Shown here: positions 19,627 to 32,453 of the stretch, one piece after another | Numbering within the stretch: position 1 is the stretch's first letter | Layout: every line of letters begins with the position of its first letter | Assembly (NCBI RefSeq): GCF_907164915.1 | Contig: NC_061867.1 | Span: 26,946,308 to 27,010,307, forward strand | Length of the DNA stretch: 64,000 nucleotides | Source: Impatiens glandulifera | Taxonomy: Eukaryota > Streptophyta > Magnoliopsida > Ericales > Balsaminaceae | Direction of reading: 5' to 3' | Position numbers and translations under genes: made by a program | Notes under the pieces: generated by a model | What the model was told of the DNA's origin: nothing | The model's database searches: none | The model's input: only the letters and a program-made list of their open reading frames with translations

Positions 19627-22600
19627 TTATGGAACAGGGCAGTCTTTTATGTTCCAGATTTCCTTGGCATACTGAGAAATTGTGCGGTCACTGCTGAATT
19701 TCCCACTCCCAGCTGTGCTCAATATAGACATCTTTGTCCATCTTTTACTATCCCTGTATCATGTATTATATTTCAATGAATTGTTTCTAATTTATTCTGC
19801 CTACTTGTATAATAAATAAAAACACATGTATTAATACTTGTAAGCTTCGTCCACTTTTGTTTGTGCCTCCATGTAACCTGGAAAGTCATGACCAACCAGA
19901 AAGTAATCGCCACGTCCATAACCAGTGTCTCCCTCCAGAGAATCCAGAAGTGGATTGTAATCATAGCTTCCAAATGCTCCAGATCTTATGAATTTCTTAG
20001 CTTCTTCAAACCGAGGATCCGCCTTGAACTATATATAATATTAATCAATTATCATATCACAAAAATAAAACAAAATCTTACTTACAAGTCCTTTCTCTCT
20101 TTCTGTTCGAAGCTTGGGGACTTGATCAGCAGTTGCGCCAAACAGAAAGAAATTCTGTTCTCCAATCTCTTCTCTTATTTCAACATTAGCTCCATCAAGT
20201 GTCCCTATTATTAGACATCCATTGAGAGCAAATTTCATGTTGCTCGTTCCACTTGCTTCCATTCCTGCTGTGCTTATGTGCTGCGATAACTCACTTCCTG
20301 GAATAAGCATCTCCGCAACAGATACATTGTAATTCGGGACAAACACAACCTGAATCATTATTTTTTTTATGTCAATTTAGTGTCTCTCTTTATGCCAATA
20401 CCATTTACAAGTTTAACAATTTACCTTCAAATAGTTGTTGACCTGTGGATCAGTATTTACCACAGCACCAACATCATTCACAAGTTTAACAATCCTTTTT
20501 GCATTTGTATATGTTGCAAATGCTTTTCCTCCAATCATCACTGTTCGTGGGGTTGTATTTTTCCTCTCTTCGTCGCTCATTTCCTATCCACCAAACAATC
20601 ACAACCCAAGGTTTACAACAAGGGCAACAGGAGGAGAGATTCGTCATCTTTTACATAAAATATACATACCTTTAATTTCTTGTACTTATAAATAACACCC
20701 AGAATGTTAAGAAGTTGCCTTTTGTACTCATGAATTCGCTTGACTTGTATGTCAAAGAGACTGTTCGGGTCAATGTCTACACCAGTCACTCGTAGAATGT
20801 ACTGAGCTAACCGTTTCTTGTTAGCCAACTTAGCTGATTTCCATTCAGCCTGCAATTCCTCATTGTCTGCAAACTATTTTTAACAGATTGGTCAGTCAAT
20901 AGTAAGACGATTCACACTACAAATATCAACAAAGAATAACACAACATTCTGATACTTACTTTACGAAGATTTACTAGAAGGTCAAGATTTGTAACCCATT
21001 CATCCGTTTTTAGCCATTTAGTAATTATCTGACTAAGCTCAGGGCTGCAGAACTTAAGCCATCTGCGAGGAGTTATTCCATTGGTTTTGTTCTGGAACTT
21101 GGTTGGCCAGATAGAAACATAGTCCACAAATAACTCAGCCTTTAAGATGTCACTATGTAATTGTGCTACACCATTCACCTGGGGACATATCCAAAACAAA
21201 TATCTTAGCCTATGTTTGGAATTGGAATTGAGGGTCCTATTCCAAATCTCAATCACTTAAAAAAAAGGATTTTTTAATTCTCAATTTCATCATTCTCACT
21301 TTGGATTTACAATTCTAAATTTCTCCAAATATATAAGAATTTAATTGAACTGAATTCTAACTTTTATAAAGTTGAAATTATAATTCTAATTACAATTAAA
21401 TACCTTCAAAAATCATCCACCAAAATACCTAAATATTTTCAAAAAAAATATTATTCATTATATATTTATATTTTGGATGTCTTTTTACTGAAATAACTTT
21501 TTTTTCATAACCTACATCAAACTGGCTAATGAGAAAATAACCACATGGTTATTCATATAACCCTAGATCAAACAAGGCCCTCGACTTGCAACGTAAAAGA
21601 AGTAGTTTTCCCTCCAAATCAGAACATAGGTTCACCAATAGAAAGGTTTTGAATTATTAAATTATAAAGTCACATAAGCTAAAGAAAACTTTTACAGTTG
21701 ATCTCAAACAACAGCCAACATGTAACTTTTAATCTTCAGAGAACTTTCTACTCAGGGGATCTTCTTAATTACATGGTCCTTCTAGTAAGTATCAAGTCTA
21801 ATATAAAGAGAAGGAATATGAAAGAGATTCAACAATACCGAATGTGAAGACACCACACATAAGTTTGCCATCCTAACCACTGGTTTCTGGGGATTGTTAT
21901 CCAAAATGCATAGACTTGAGAGTTTATGCTCAAGGTCTGGCGACGTGGATTTCACCATTTCAATAAACTGCAAAAGGAACAGGTTATTTAATAAGAAAAA
22001 AGAACGAATAATTGGTGCATTGAAAATTGATGCATGGAAAATGAGGTGCACCCGTTTGTCAATTTCTTGAATGATCTCCATGTGTCGAGGAAGAAGTTTC
22101 CACATCACAGCTTGTGACCATTTCTCCAAAGCTTCAGGAAGGACAGTGTGATTTGTGTACGCGATTGTCCTGGTACAACAATTCTCTTATTAAAAAGGGT
22201 AGTGATAATGAAAAGTATGCATTTTGAGGAAGCTATTCTAAATATAACGAATCAATGTAAAGGCGTACTTAGTTGTAACTTCCCAAGCTTCATCCCACCC
22301 AAGTTCCTCGTCATCCATTAATAACCGCATCAACTCTGGAATAGCAAGAGTAGGATGGGTATCATTCAATTGCACTGCAACCTTATCAGGAAATTCAGAC
22401 CATGACCTTGTGCCTTTTCCAACTTTTCTTTCCTTAAATCTGAGAATAATGTCCTGGAATTTGATTGGATAGATTAGCATCGCATATTAACAGTTGCATG
22501 TGGAATAAAAATAGTGTCAATGAACTTTAAATATATTTCATATATGGCTAGCAGATAATGGTGTTCCCTTTTCAGATGAAGACTTAATGGTTGCTCCATT

Positions 22601-25600
22601 CAGTTAGTAGTTATCCTGTCTAGGTCTAGCTACTAGATCATTGATTGCAACCGAGAAGAATGAATGTGCATAGGGCGACAAGAAACAGAAACACTTAGCA
22701 GCATGACATAATAAAGAAATGAATATATTAAGTTCTTTCATTCATGATTATATCCAAATATAAAGCAAATTCTTAACTTAAAAGGTTTAGAATTTGCATC
22801 TCATACTGGACTTGCCGCAAAAACATCATCAATTATGAAAACAATTAAATAAATTACTACAGGGATATTATTGGGACATGAAGAGTCAGAATCTAGCTCT
22901 TCCAAAGGAACTTTTTCTAAACATTTACACAAACTAGTCAAGAAACGGTGCATAACCTTCATATTTTGTTAAATAATTAAATAATAATTTAAAGTCATTA
23001 ACTAGTAAATAATAAAGAAAATACACCTTACTAACTTTAAAAAATGCAGGGAAACTTAATATGATCCAATATAAATATTTACATATGAGTATGTTACAAT
23101 AATTTTATTTTATTTTTTGGATTTCAATGGTGTATTCAAATGCGCCTTGGTGCAGGATGATCATGATGGGAAGATCTGTATGGGTTTATGTTTACATTTA
23201 TTGTTTTTAGAGATCATAATATAATCTCCATAATTGGATGTTATTAGGCTCATGTTGTTCCTTTCTTTCCCCCTTTTATTCGTGGAAAGTTTGTTTGCAT
23301 TGTAAGAAGTCATTTTTGTGACATTTCGCAATTGCAACAAGTTAATCATACAAACATTATTTTTTCATTATCATCCCACATATGAAGTGATTGATATACA
23401 ATAAAGTTCTCAAAAAGCATGTTTAAAAATAATGAACACTTATGTGCTTAACAGAGATATTAAATTTGAAATTAAATTTAACTAAAGATAAGATCCTTTT
23501 CAAAAAAAATAAACTAAAGATAATAAAATACAAACATTACAAAATAATTTTAATTTAAAGATATTTTAATGTATATAAATGACAATTCTTTGAGAATTAA
23601 ATATTTTCATATTTGAAGTTGTAAATTTAAAATTGAATTCTTAAAATATTATATTTATTTAATAAATCTATAAGATATTTTAGATTAAATTTAACATTTA
23701 AAACAAGTCGTGTGTAGTATAGTGGTGAGTATTCTGTTATATTCTACTATGGCATGTATTTGAATCACCATATTAAGGCTATGATTAACAGAAACTTCAA
23801 TGTCTAGGAAGACGAAGTAGAAAACCAATAAAATGGTAAGTGCAGCTAAAGAAACAAGATTATAAACCTGAAGTGATGCACTGCATAGGAAGAATTGTTG
23901 TTTTAATCGTAATAATTTCCCATTTTCTGTAGCATCCCCAGGGTATAGTACAGCACAAATCTGCAGATACACACTTCATTGAATAAGGTAGAAAATAGAA
24001 TTGAGATCAATTTCATCAAATAAGCAACAATGTTAGGTAAAGCTTCTATTGAAGTCATTAATTACCAAAAAGCATATGCTTATCCACCTGATGCTAGATG
24101 ACTGATACTAAAAAAAATGTATAATTTGATATTTAGAAGATCCTTTAGAAATTTCGCAGGGCAATTTGACCTTCTATCCTTTGTTTTTGACAATGAAGAG
24201 TTCGGTAGACATATAGAACCAGAAACATCCAGTTAGCTAGGGCTTTCGACATATTATTATTACTTTTTTAATCATTTGACTGATTAGGAAACGCAATATA
24301 CCTGTTGTGCCCTAGAATGGAGAATTGCAGCAGTTTCGTATTGTCCATCATTAAATTCAAAGAGATTAATGTCCTCTGAAACTGCTTTGGCTTCCCAGAG
24401 GCGAAGACTATTTGTATTTTTAGTTTTGTATCCAGGTATAGGAACATCATATGCCAGAGCTTGTAAGACTTCTCCTCCAACCCATTTTCGCCTACAAAAC
24501 AGTAAGATAGAAACCATCAAAGGAGAAATCCATAAAATGAACAAATATGTCACTAAGTTCACAGAAACACCATGTGGCACTTACGCTCCGTTTGGTTGGA
24601 CTTCAACCTGACCAAAGAATCTGATGGGGAACACAATATCATGCCTGACGATTTCCCAAGGGCTAAACTTCTGCACAATCCCACCAATATAATTTTTTCA
24701 AATAACAAAGAGTAATTGGTATTTCTCCCCTCAACATTTTCCCATTTTGATTTTACCCCTAAAACTCAACCTCTTCAGATTTGACCCTTGAACAGGCATC
24801 AAAACCTCGAGGGATAAAATTTAACGAGGATGGGTTTGAGAGGCAAATCAGAACAAAGTTTCCACGGAAAAAAATGATTATCTCAATAACAAAATACTAG
24901 TAGAATCACACCTCTAGCCAATCCTCAGCACTTTCTTCTTGGCCATCCTTGCCTATACGCTGCTTGAAGAGTCCATATCTATACCTTAAGCCATAGCCCC
25001 AAGCAGGTAAATTCAAGGTTGCCATTGAATCTAGAAAGCATGAAGCAAGCCTTCCCAAACCACCATTTCCTAGTGCTGCATCTTTCTCCTGCATAAACAT
25101 TTCAATGATAAATAGCCAGAGCATATCTGAATCTTCCCAAAAATGCATTAGTTACCTTCTCATGATTAATTTTTTTAACTTGATCAGTAGCTTCTGAATA
25201 GAATCTATTCACATATACTATCATAGATTAATTAATTTCAGAAAAATTTAAAAGTCTACTGAGGCTGGACAAGGCCTGAAATGCAGAAGATTTAAATCTT
25301 ATAAAAAAGTTCTACTCTATAGGTTTCAAAAAGGTAAAAAAGAAATACATTGTACTGCAGAAAAAAAAAATATTTCAGTTTTCTTGCGTCAAAAGTGTAT
25401 AGGAAATGGTCATGGCTGTGGGGGGTATGCTAGCTTCCTACATTAACAAAAAAGTTTGTAGAAAATGGAACCTGCTCAACAACTTCCTCAAGTTCATGGC
25501 CCAGCTTATTTAGTGCATCGGCATATCCACCTTGGACATTCAAGTTTCCGATTGCATTAGTCAAAGCTCGTCCTTGGAGATATTCCATGGATAGATAATA

Positions 25601-25987
25601 TGTTTGCTTTGGGTCCAGCTTGTGATAATGAAAATATGTCTCATTCCATTGCTGTAAGGACAAAATGAAAACAGAAGGAACAAGTGAAAAAGCAAGTTTA
25701 GCATAGCTCTAATTGCCGATGTATATAGCAATCAAACAATAGATATAGGTCAAAATAACGAAGATCTCTTTTTGAGAAGTATTGATCCTTACTTGTATCA
25801 GACGATCCCGGACACTCTCAGCTGTAGCATAAAAGGCTTGTTCTGGCTCAAATTTGAAAGGAGAGAAATGAGGGCTGTAATGTGCATGATAGCTGATGTT
25901 GGATGCAATTTTGACAGGATCCTCATCAACAGGGCTAGCAACAGGTGGAATTTTAGCAGGAACACCATCTGCTACAACAGTTGACAT
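19627..25987 (-). CDS. PHS2: Alpha-glucan phosphorylase, cytosolic H-type (EC 2.4.1.1)
   Basis: Fifteen GT-AG exons (minus strand): 25987-25793, 25651-25472, 25088-24912, 24670-24585, 24491-24302, 23960-23868, 22453-22269, 22169-22052, 21967-21839, 21178-20960, 20873-20670, 20583-20425, 20349-20086, 20028-19838, 19753-19627. All phases agree; they total 2,517 nt, 838 residues, about the length of plant cytosolic phosphorylases. The enzyme transfers glucosyl units between glucans and phosphate, giving glucose 1-phosphate; in leaves the cytosolic form acts on heteroglycans fed by starch-derived maltose. Seen: [10 protein letters not shown] start, [68 protein letters not shown], and the pyridoxal-phosphate signature [10 protein letters not shown] with the cofactor lysine at about residue 684. 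No transit peptide and no roughly 80-residue acidic insert, so it is the H rather than the plastid L form. Intron 6 is longest (1.4 kb). No stop or frameshift seen. Confidence 0.96.
21207..21580. mobile_element. Possible MITE in phosphorylase intron 9
   Basis: The ends carry short imperfect inverted repeats (left AGCCTATGTTTGGA, right read inward AGGGCCTTGTTTGA). The interior is AT-rich and non-coding, which makes intron 9 longer than its neighbours. The target duplication is not clear, so the superfamily is open. Confidence 0.35.
22454..23867 (-). other. Long intron 6 of the phosphorylase gene
   Basis: 1,414 bp, AT-rich, between GTTTAT at the donor and TTCCAG at the acceptor. I see no coding or clear repeat in it. 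Most other introns are 57-383 bp. Confidence 0.6.
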
Positions 25988-26214
25988 TGTTCCTATTTCC
26001 AAATTCTCTAGAAGCTATATCTAAGGAGAAGAAGAAAATAATGATTTGTAAATGAGAATTGTTGATATAATAGTGTAATTAGGTATATCTAAGGAGGAAA
26101 TGATTTGAAGTATAATAAGCCAAAGAATATTACTTGATAGAAGGCAATCCCTCCACTTCGGCTTCAATCTCCAAGTATTATAAGGCAATACAGTCAGTCT
26201 AGCTACATACAGAT

Positions 26215-26349
26215 GATGAGCTTATAAAGAAAGAGTAAGGAGAATATCTGTGTGTATTTTGGGTGAGAGAGACCGCAATGGACAAATTGAAGAAAATACA
26301 AGCAATGAGAGGAAGTAAGGAGTTCTTTGAGCCGTCGAATTACGAGAAA

Positions 26350-26380
<31 letters not shown>

Positions 26381-26640
26381 CTGATAAGATATTTAGCAAG
26401 GAATGTAGAAAGCGACAATGGAGAAAGGAAAGTGATTTTATGTGGTGGTGAAGAAGATGATAGTGCTGCTACTCTCCTCCGTCCAGAGAAAAATCTGAGA
26501 ACGAGAACCAGAACCAGATAGATATAGAAGAAGATGGAAAAAGTGTGACACGGGGAGAGAGCGTCGACGTGGCGCATAGAGATTATTGCACGTCCTTATT
26601 TTGGACTCGTAATTGACACGTGGGCGTTTTCTATTGGGAA
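26215..26640 (-). promoter_or_regulatory. Upstream region of the phosphorylase gene
   Basis: Contains a TATA-like TCTTTATAAG on the minus strand at about 26229-26220, a (GA)13 run at 26355-26380, an ACGTGG core near 26569 and a full G-box CACGTG at 26617-26622. Plant bZIP and bHLH factors bind G-boxes. A splice-acceptor-like CTCCTTAG about 50 bp before the ATG may end a 5' UTR intron. Function is inferred. Confidence 0.45.
26355..26380 (+). repeat. (GA)13 microsatellite
   Basis: An uninterrupted AG run in the phosphorylase upstream or 5' UTR region. GA/CT runs are common in plant 5' regions. Confidence 0.9.
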
Positions 26641-27464
26641 CAGAAACCGCCCTAGATGGATCGATCTCTATTTTCGTTTTCTCTTCATACAAGACGGACT
26701 TCTCGTGCTCTTTCATCTTTAATTTCAACATGTCTATAGCATAGCACATGTGAGAAAAATTAATATTTGAGTTGGGTCATTAGTTTGTTTATTCACCTAT
26801 AAACACGATGAAATTAAGAAAAAAAATTAACATTTTAACTAACAACACTAAGAAATTTTTATATTTTAATTTCGACATAACTTTGATGTTTAATTTTAAT
26901 AGGTTGGATTGGTTAATTGGGAAATTTGATGAAATAACTATGGTTATTTAAAAAAGTTAGGTGAGAATTAAATTTTGTAAAATTGATCTTTTGCTCATAG
27001 CAAAAAAACCAATATACCACTAAATAAAAATTTCTTCTTTCCCTCCGTATTCCCTCCTCTCATTTCATTTTCCATTTCATTTTTCTTCTTTCTCTCCCCA
27101 ACCGTTGGTATCCTTCTTTCTCTCTTCTTCTCGCCCGACGAACTAAGCCGATCAATGAACCAACGAAACAACTCCCCGATTGATTAACGAAATCGATCAA
27201 CTCCTTGATCAACGAAGGCAGCAACCCCCGACTCCCCGATCAACGCATGCAGCAACTCCCAGCAATCCTAGCAACTCTTAACGTCTGAACGCCAGCGACG
27301 ACGTCTTCATCATTTCAGGTGAGTTTTTTCCGTCGTTTTCCTCTTAGGTTTAGGGTTTATGTTTCATGCATGTTGAGTAGAAATGGTTTTAGAGGGGAAT
27401 ATTTGTTTTGTGAATGCTGAATGGTTGTAATTTGTTTTAGGGTTGGAATATGTATATTATATCA

Positions 27465-27565
27465 GCGCAAATGCATTTTGCGTATGCGCAGATGTAATTT
27501 GCGTCTGCGAAGATGAAATTTTATTTGCGCAGACACAAATTACATCTGCGCAAACGCAAAATGTC
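27465..27565. repeat. GCGCA/TGCGC motif cluster, left side of the MULE
   Basis: TGCGCAAATGCA-like motifs occur in both orientations (TTTGCG, CGCAAA, TGCGCAGA). A matching cluster lies at 28720-28846 on the other side of the coding remnants, in inverted orientation. Confidence 0.65.
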
Positions 27566-27799
27566 TTATTTGCTTTTCTTATTATCTTTTTTAAGTGTTT
27601 TCATTAATGTTTCTTTGCAGATGGCATCAACCAAAACCAAAACCAAATCCGATATTTAGAACTTTCCTGATCGTGTTTCATGGAAATCATATGCACCTTC
27701 TTGTCAAAGACAAAGGAGAGGTTTAATAATCTTAGTCTTATGGATATGGCTTTGTAGACTCAATTCCAGCATATATTGAAAGTCCGATTGTAATTTTCT

Positions 27800-28014
27800 T
27801 AGGAACAATAATCCATTAGATGCTGATGAGGAAAAACAACTCTAATTCGAAGGAGATAAGGTTCTTGGTCAATGGTCAGGAGCTCTGCTGGGACATGAAG
27901 GAATATTCCTTGGTGATAGGCCTCAACTTTGTAAGATTTCATGTGGTCAAAAACAGGCACGTTGAAGAATGTCCACCTAGTCCGCAAATATTTTGGGGGC
28001 AAAACGATTGTTAG
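27800..28014 (+). pseudogene. DUF1985-like fragment inside the MULE
   Basis: The plus-strand frame reads IRFLVNGQELCWDMKEYSLVIGLNF. This fits the DUF1985 signature (a VNG turn, then a xxFSLxEFxLxTGLNC-like block) common in plant transposon-carried ORFs, often next to a ULP1 protease domain. Upstream (from about 27620) a broken frame starts ATGGCATCAACC after an AG and is full of stops. No protease domain is seen. Probably a captured host-derived segment. Confidence 0.55.
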
Positions 28015-28112
28015 AGTGAATGGGGTTCAAGCAAGTTTCCTCTGATGCTCTGATAAGGAGGATGCATGGAGGATAGGGCTCATAAACCTTATTTACCAGT
28101 ATATTTTCGTAT

Positions 28113-28450
28113 CTAATAATAAGAGTATGGTAAGTTTGGGAGTTTATCGGATACAAAGACGAGATCCGGGACTAATCCAATTGTCACTCTTAGTTGTTGC
28201 ATATAATATGTCCAGGAGTTATTATTCTCCGAATCAATGGCGCCAAAAGCAACGGGATATAGTTTCTCATTCGCATTCAATGCTATCGGAACCAATAGTT
28301 GACCTCCAACCTTGTGCTTAAGAAAACTGACATCGATGCACAATACAGGACGACAAAAGTTTATTAAACCCCTAATTGAGAGTCATAGGGACATGAACAT
28401 ATACCTGAAGTGGCCTTGCTCATCTGTCTAGATGTCAATTATGGTAAATG
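28113..28450 (-). pseudogene. MULE transposase fragment
   Basis: The minus strand encodes a piece with SIRGLINFCRPVLCIDVSFL then KHKVGGQLLVPIALNANEKL and YPVAFGAIDSENNNSW, ending near LVFVSD. This is the first half of the MULE transposase catalytic domain, with the Asp of CIDVSFL in the place of the family's first catalytic Asp and VSD as the usual second. It stops after about 76 codons of clean frame. Too short to be active. Confidence 0.8.
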
Positions 28451-28719
28451 GGTTATGCTTCTGCAACATGAACAGGTATGGTAGAAATTTACCATAGGAA
28501 CCCTCCACAGTTCCTCACACTACCATTAAAGCCTTTTCCCTGGACCTCCAAGTCTTATTATATGTTAAAGTTAACTCATAGAACTAATACCACAATCATC
28601 AATTTTCCACTCTCCATCAAAGAGGACAAAAAACTCACAAACATATTAACATCTGCAATTGATAAAAAAATCACAGAAGTGAGGGGAAGTATACTAGCAG
28701 TTTGACAAAAATTCACAAA

Positions 28720-28846
28720 AATTGCATCTTGCGCCTGAGCATAGTGAATTTTACACCTATGCATAGTGCATTTTGCGCCAACGCAATATGCATTTGCGCC
28801 TGTGCAAAATACATTTGCGTCAACGCAAAATGCACTGTGCGATCCC
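28720..28846. repeat. GCGCA/TGCGC motif cluster, right side of the MULE
   Basis: Repeats of TGCGCC/GCGCAA and TGCATTTTGCG in both orientations; the inverted counterpart of 27465-27565. Confidence 0.65.
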
Positions 28847-29289
28847 AATTGATAACACTCAATATACTCAAACTGATAATATACTATAAGATATGTTTTC
28901 AATTATAACACTCAATATCAAACTTACCCATTGTTTGTTGAAGATGTAACTTGACGGAGTCGTCGGGGGCTAGAATTCGGCATAGATGGGGATAACAGAC
29001 GTCGGAAGGGGAAGTAGAAGAAGACGTTTCATCGGGGGTTAAGTTCGGCATTTGCTTGGACGAGTCGTTGTAGTCCCCTCGTTGCGCGCTGAGAGAGAAT
29101 AAGAGAGAAAGGGGAGTAGAGTGGCCGAAGAGAAGGGAAAGAGAAAGAAGAGAAGAAAGAAATTTTTGTCAGGGTGTATATTAGTCTTTTGCGAGAGACA
29201 AAAGTTCAATTTTGCAAAATTTAATTCCCCTGTTATTTTTGGGAAATTAGGGTTATTTCATCAAATTTTCAAATTAATTTGAATACTCA

Positions 29290-29508
29290 TATGAAATAAA
29301 ATAGATTTTTATTCTTTTTTATTACAAATCATATAGTAATCATATAGTAAGTTACTTTAATTATTTTTTCTTATTTAATGAAAATAAAATATATATATTA
29401 AATTTTTTAATGAATGAGTAATTAATTATAAAACTTAAAAAATAAATAAATAAAAAATAATAATAATAAGTTACTTCCTTCTGACTCTATTTATATATTT
29501 TTAATAAG

Positions 29509-29543
<35 letters not shown>

Positions 29544-32409
29544 CAATTATTCTATTTCTATTACTTATTTTTTAATTATATAATTATATACTATATGTGA
29601 AACCTATTTAAAACGTATTTAAATATTAATAAATTAATATTTTTATTATTAGTCACATTTTTATATTTTTATTATCAATATTTAAGTATTGTAATAACGT
29701 TGAGTTAACTAAAAAATATTATATTATCGAAATATTATTTAATTAATAAAATAATAATTTATTATTTTATATTTATAATAACAAAATATAATTTTATTAA
29801 AGTTTGTTGAATTTCAAAATTCAAATTCTATATAGTGATGTTCATTTATTTTATAATCAATTCTAAAAAAAATATTCTCAAAAGTCATTTAATATGTACG
29901 ATAAATGATGTAATATCCTATGTTGTAAGATGATTTTTATCTTAAAATATTTATTTTCAAATATATACATATAGTACACAATATTCTACTACTCTTTTAT
30001 CTTCTTTCTTCTTTTCTTCTCTAATCAATCTTATATTACTCTTTTTTTTCTTGTTGTATTAATCTCTAATGGCTTCTCATCTTAAAGGGGTGAAACATAC
30101 AACCATAACACGTGAAATACATAAAACATTGTACGAGTATAAAAGCGAGAATCCAACTTCGTCTTAAAAAGAGCTACAAAAATGGGTTTCTAACAAATTT
30201 AACATCCAGATTAGTCAAGCAACAATATAGAATACAATTAAGCGGTCATCAGAATATATCTCGGCTAATTTGACGAAACCTCATACCAAACGACACAAAT
30301 CCGCAAAGTTTTCAAATATAGAAAAGACTTTGTATGGATGGATTCTTTAACATCAATAGCGGGTAAATATATTGGGAGAGTTAATTCAAGGTGAAGATAA
30401 TGAGGATGATAATTGTGTTTTGGAGTCTGTTTCTCGCAAAGAAGCAATTAGAGCAGCAATGAAACTTAGTAATTTTCTCTTACAATATAATAAAAGCACT
30501 CCACAACTTCATAAAGTTTTGCAAAAAGTGAGGGATGAGATTCAAATAAATATAAATTTTCATACAGTATCGACAACGGTGGACTCATATTTCACTAAGA
30601 AATTTTGAATTAATAAAAAAAATAGTATATTATTACTTTATATATCCGTTGAGACCTATATGCGCCAAAAAAATATATTACTTAGTAAATTTATCGAAAT
30701 TATTACTTTAGCTATTCGGCCCGAGTCGAGACTGTAAAATTTATTATTTTATCGAGGTTATAATTTTATCGAATATTAATTTTTCTCGAGAGTCTATTTT
30801 AATATTTTTAACTTATTTCTATATTTATTTCATTATTTTAACGAGTTTTTTTTAATTTAATTTTTTGAATTTTTTTATTTAATTTTTCACTAGATTGTTT
30901 TTAATAAATAGTTATATATATATATATATTAATTATTTTATAATTTACATAATTATATATCATGTTCATACATAAACCATTTAAAAATTATATATATATA
31001 TATATATTTAATTCTAGTTTATCAAATAATTTAAATAATTATATGAGACAAAAATAGATATTTGAGTAGAGTTTTATCAAAAATTATTTACATATATACT
31101 TATCAGTATTATCAAAATTATTTTCTTTTATTTATTTAAAATTAAATAGAAAAAAATATTAAACATTGAATGAATGCCTAAATAATAATGAAACTTCAAA
31201 AATAAAAAGTTTATCTTTTTAACTATGTTTTATATTTTTTAATAAATAGTTATATATATATATATATATATCAATAATTCTATCTATTAATTATTTTATA
31301 ATTTGTATAATTATATTATATATATATAATAATCTATTTAAAATTTAATTTTAATATTTTAAATAAAAGTAAATTAATATTTTTAATTATTTGTCACTCT
31401 CGTATTAATATGTTTTACTTCTCTCCAAATTTATACCTTTATTTTAATTATTTTTTTAATTTAACTTTTTGAACTTTTTTAATATATATAATTTTTAATA
31501 GAATATTTTTTTAATAAATAGTTATATATATATATATATCAATAATTTTATTTAAATTAATTATTCATAATTTATATAATTATATATAATGCATATTCAT
31601 GAACTATTTTTTATTATATATACATGCTTAATTCTAATTTATCTGGGTCGAGAATTATAATTAATTTTTTGAATACTCTTTGAGACAAAATATATACTTG
31701 GGTCGGATTTTATAAAAAAAAAAGATTTATGGTATAAGTTTTAACGAAAGTATTTTATGTAATTATTTTTTCTTATTTAATAAAAAGGAAAAAATATATT
31801 AAAAAAATCAATACATGCTTAATTAATTATGAAACTTTAAAAATACCATGAAAAGTTATTTTTTAATTCTATTTTATATTTGTTTTAATAAATTTTTATA
31901 TATACTTATCAATAATTGTATGTCTATTAATTATATATGTTTAAGAGAATAATGTGATGGTGATATATGTGTGTGCAAATTTAAATGAATTATATGTGTT
32001 TGATTAGATGTCTAAGTTGAGAGTTATACTTAATTTAAATATATATGTGAGAGCTTATAAATATATTTTGTTAGGTTTAAATATATAAATATATTAAAAA
32101 TTGGGGAGTACATAGATAAATTTTATTATTTTTTCTATCAATTAAATTATTGTTATTTGTCTTATATAATAAAACCTTATATATAATAAAAATATTTTCA
32201 ATTTATTTATTAGTTAATATATAATATAAATATATATATATATATATATTATATTTTCTCATAATTATATATATAACATATTATATTATATATATATATA
32301 TATTTATATGTATATATAATAAGGGAAATTTTATAAATTATTTCATATTATTGTCCTATTTTAATTAATTAATTTGATAATAATAAATCATTTTATTCTT
32401 TTCATTAAG

Positions 32410-32453
<44 letters not shown>

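Larger units (their letters stand above)
26920..29270. mobile_element. Mutator-like element (MULE) with long terminal inverted repeats
   Basis: The left end (26920 on) reads GGAAATTTGATGAAATAAC and the right end, read inward from 29270, reads GAAAATTTGATGAAATAAC. Similarity continues for roughly 110 bp (shared AATTAAATTTTG, AAAATTGA, CTTTTG, CAATATAC-like blocks), so these are long TIRs of MULE type. The flanks share TTAATT, but a clean 9-bp target duplication is not evident. Inside are a MULE transposase fragment on the minus strand and a DUF1985-like fragment on the plus strand. That combination is reported for MULEs of the Kaonashi/ULP1-carrying type. Confidence 0.75.

Noticed and set aside
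25988..26002. An in-frame extension of five codons upstream of the phosphorylase ATG.
   Set aside because: It begins with TTG; the first ATG in frame is at 25987 and gives the family's usual length.
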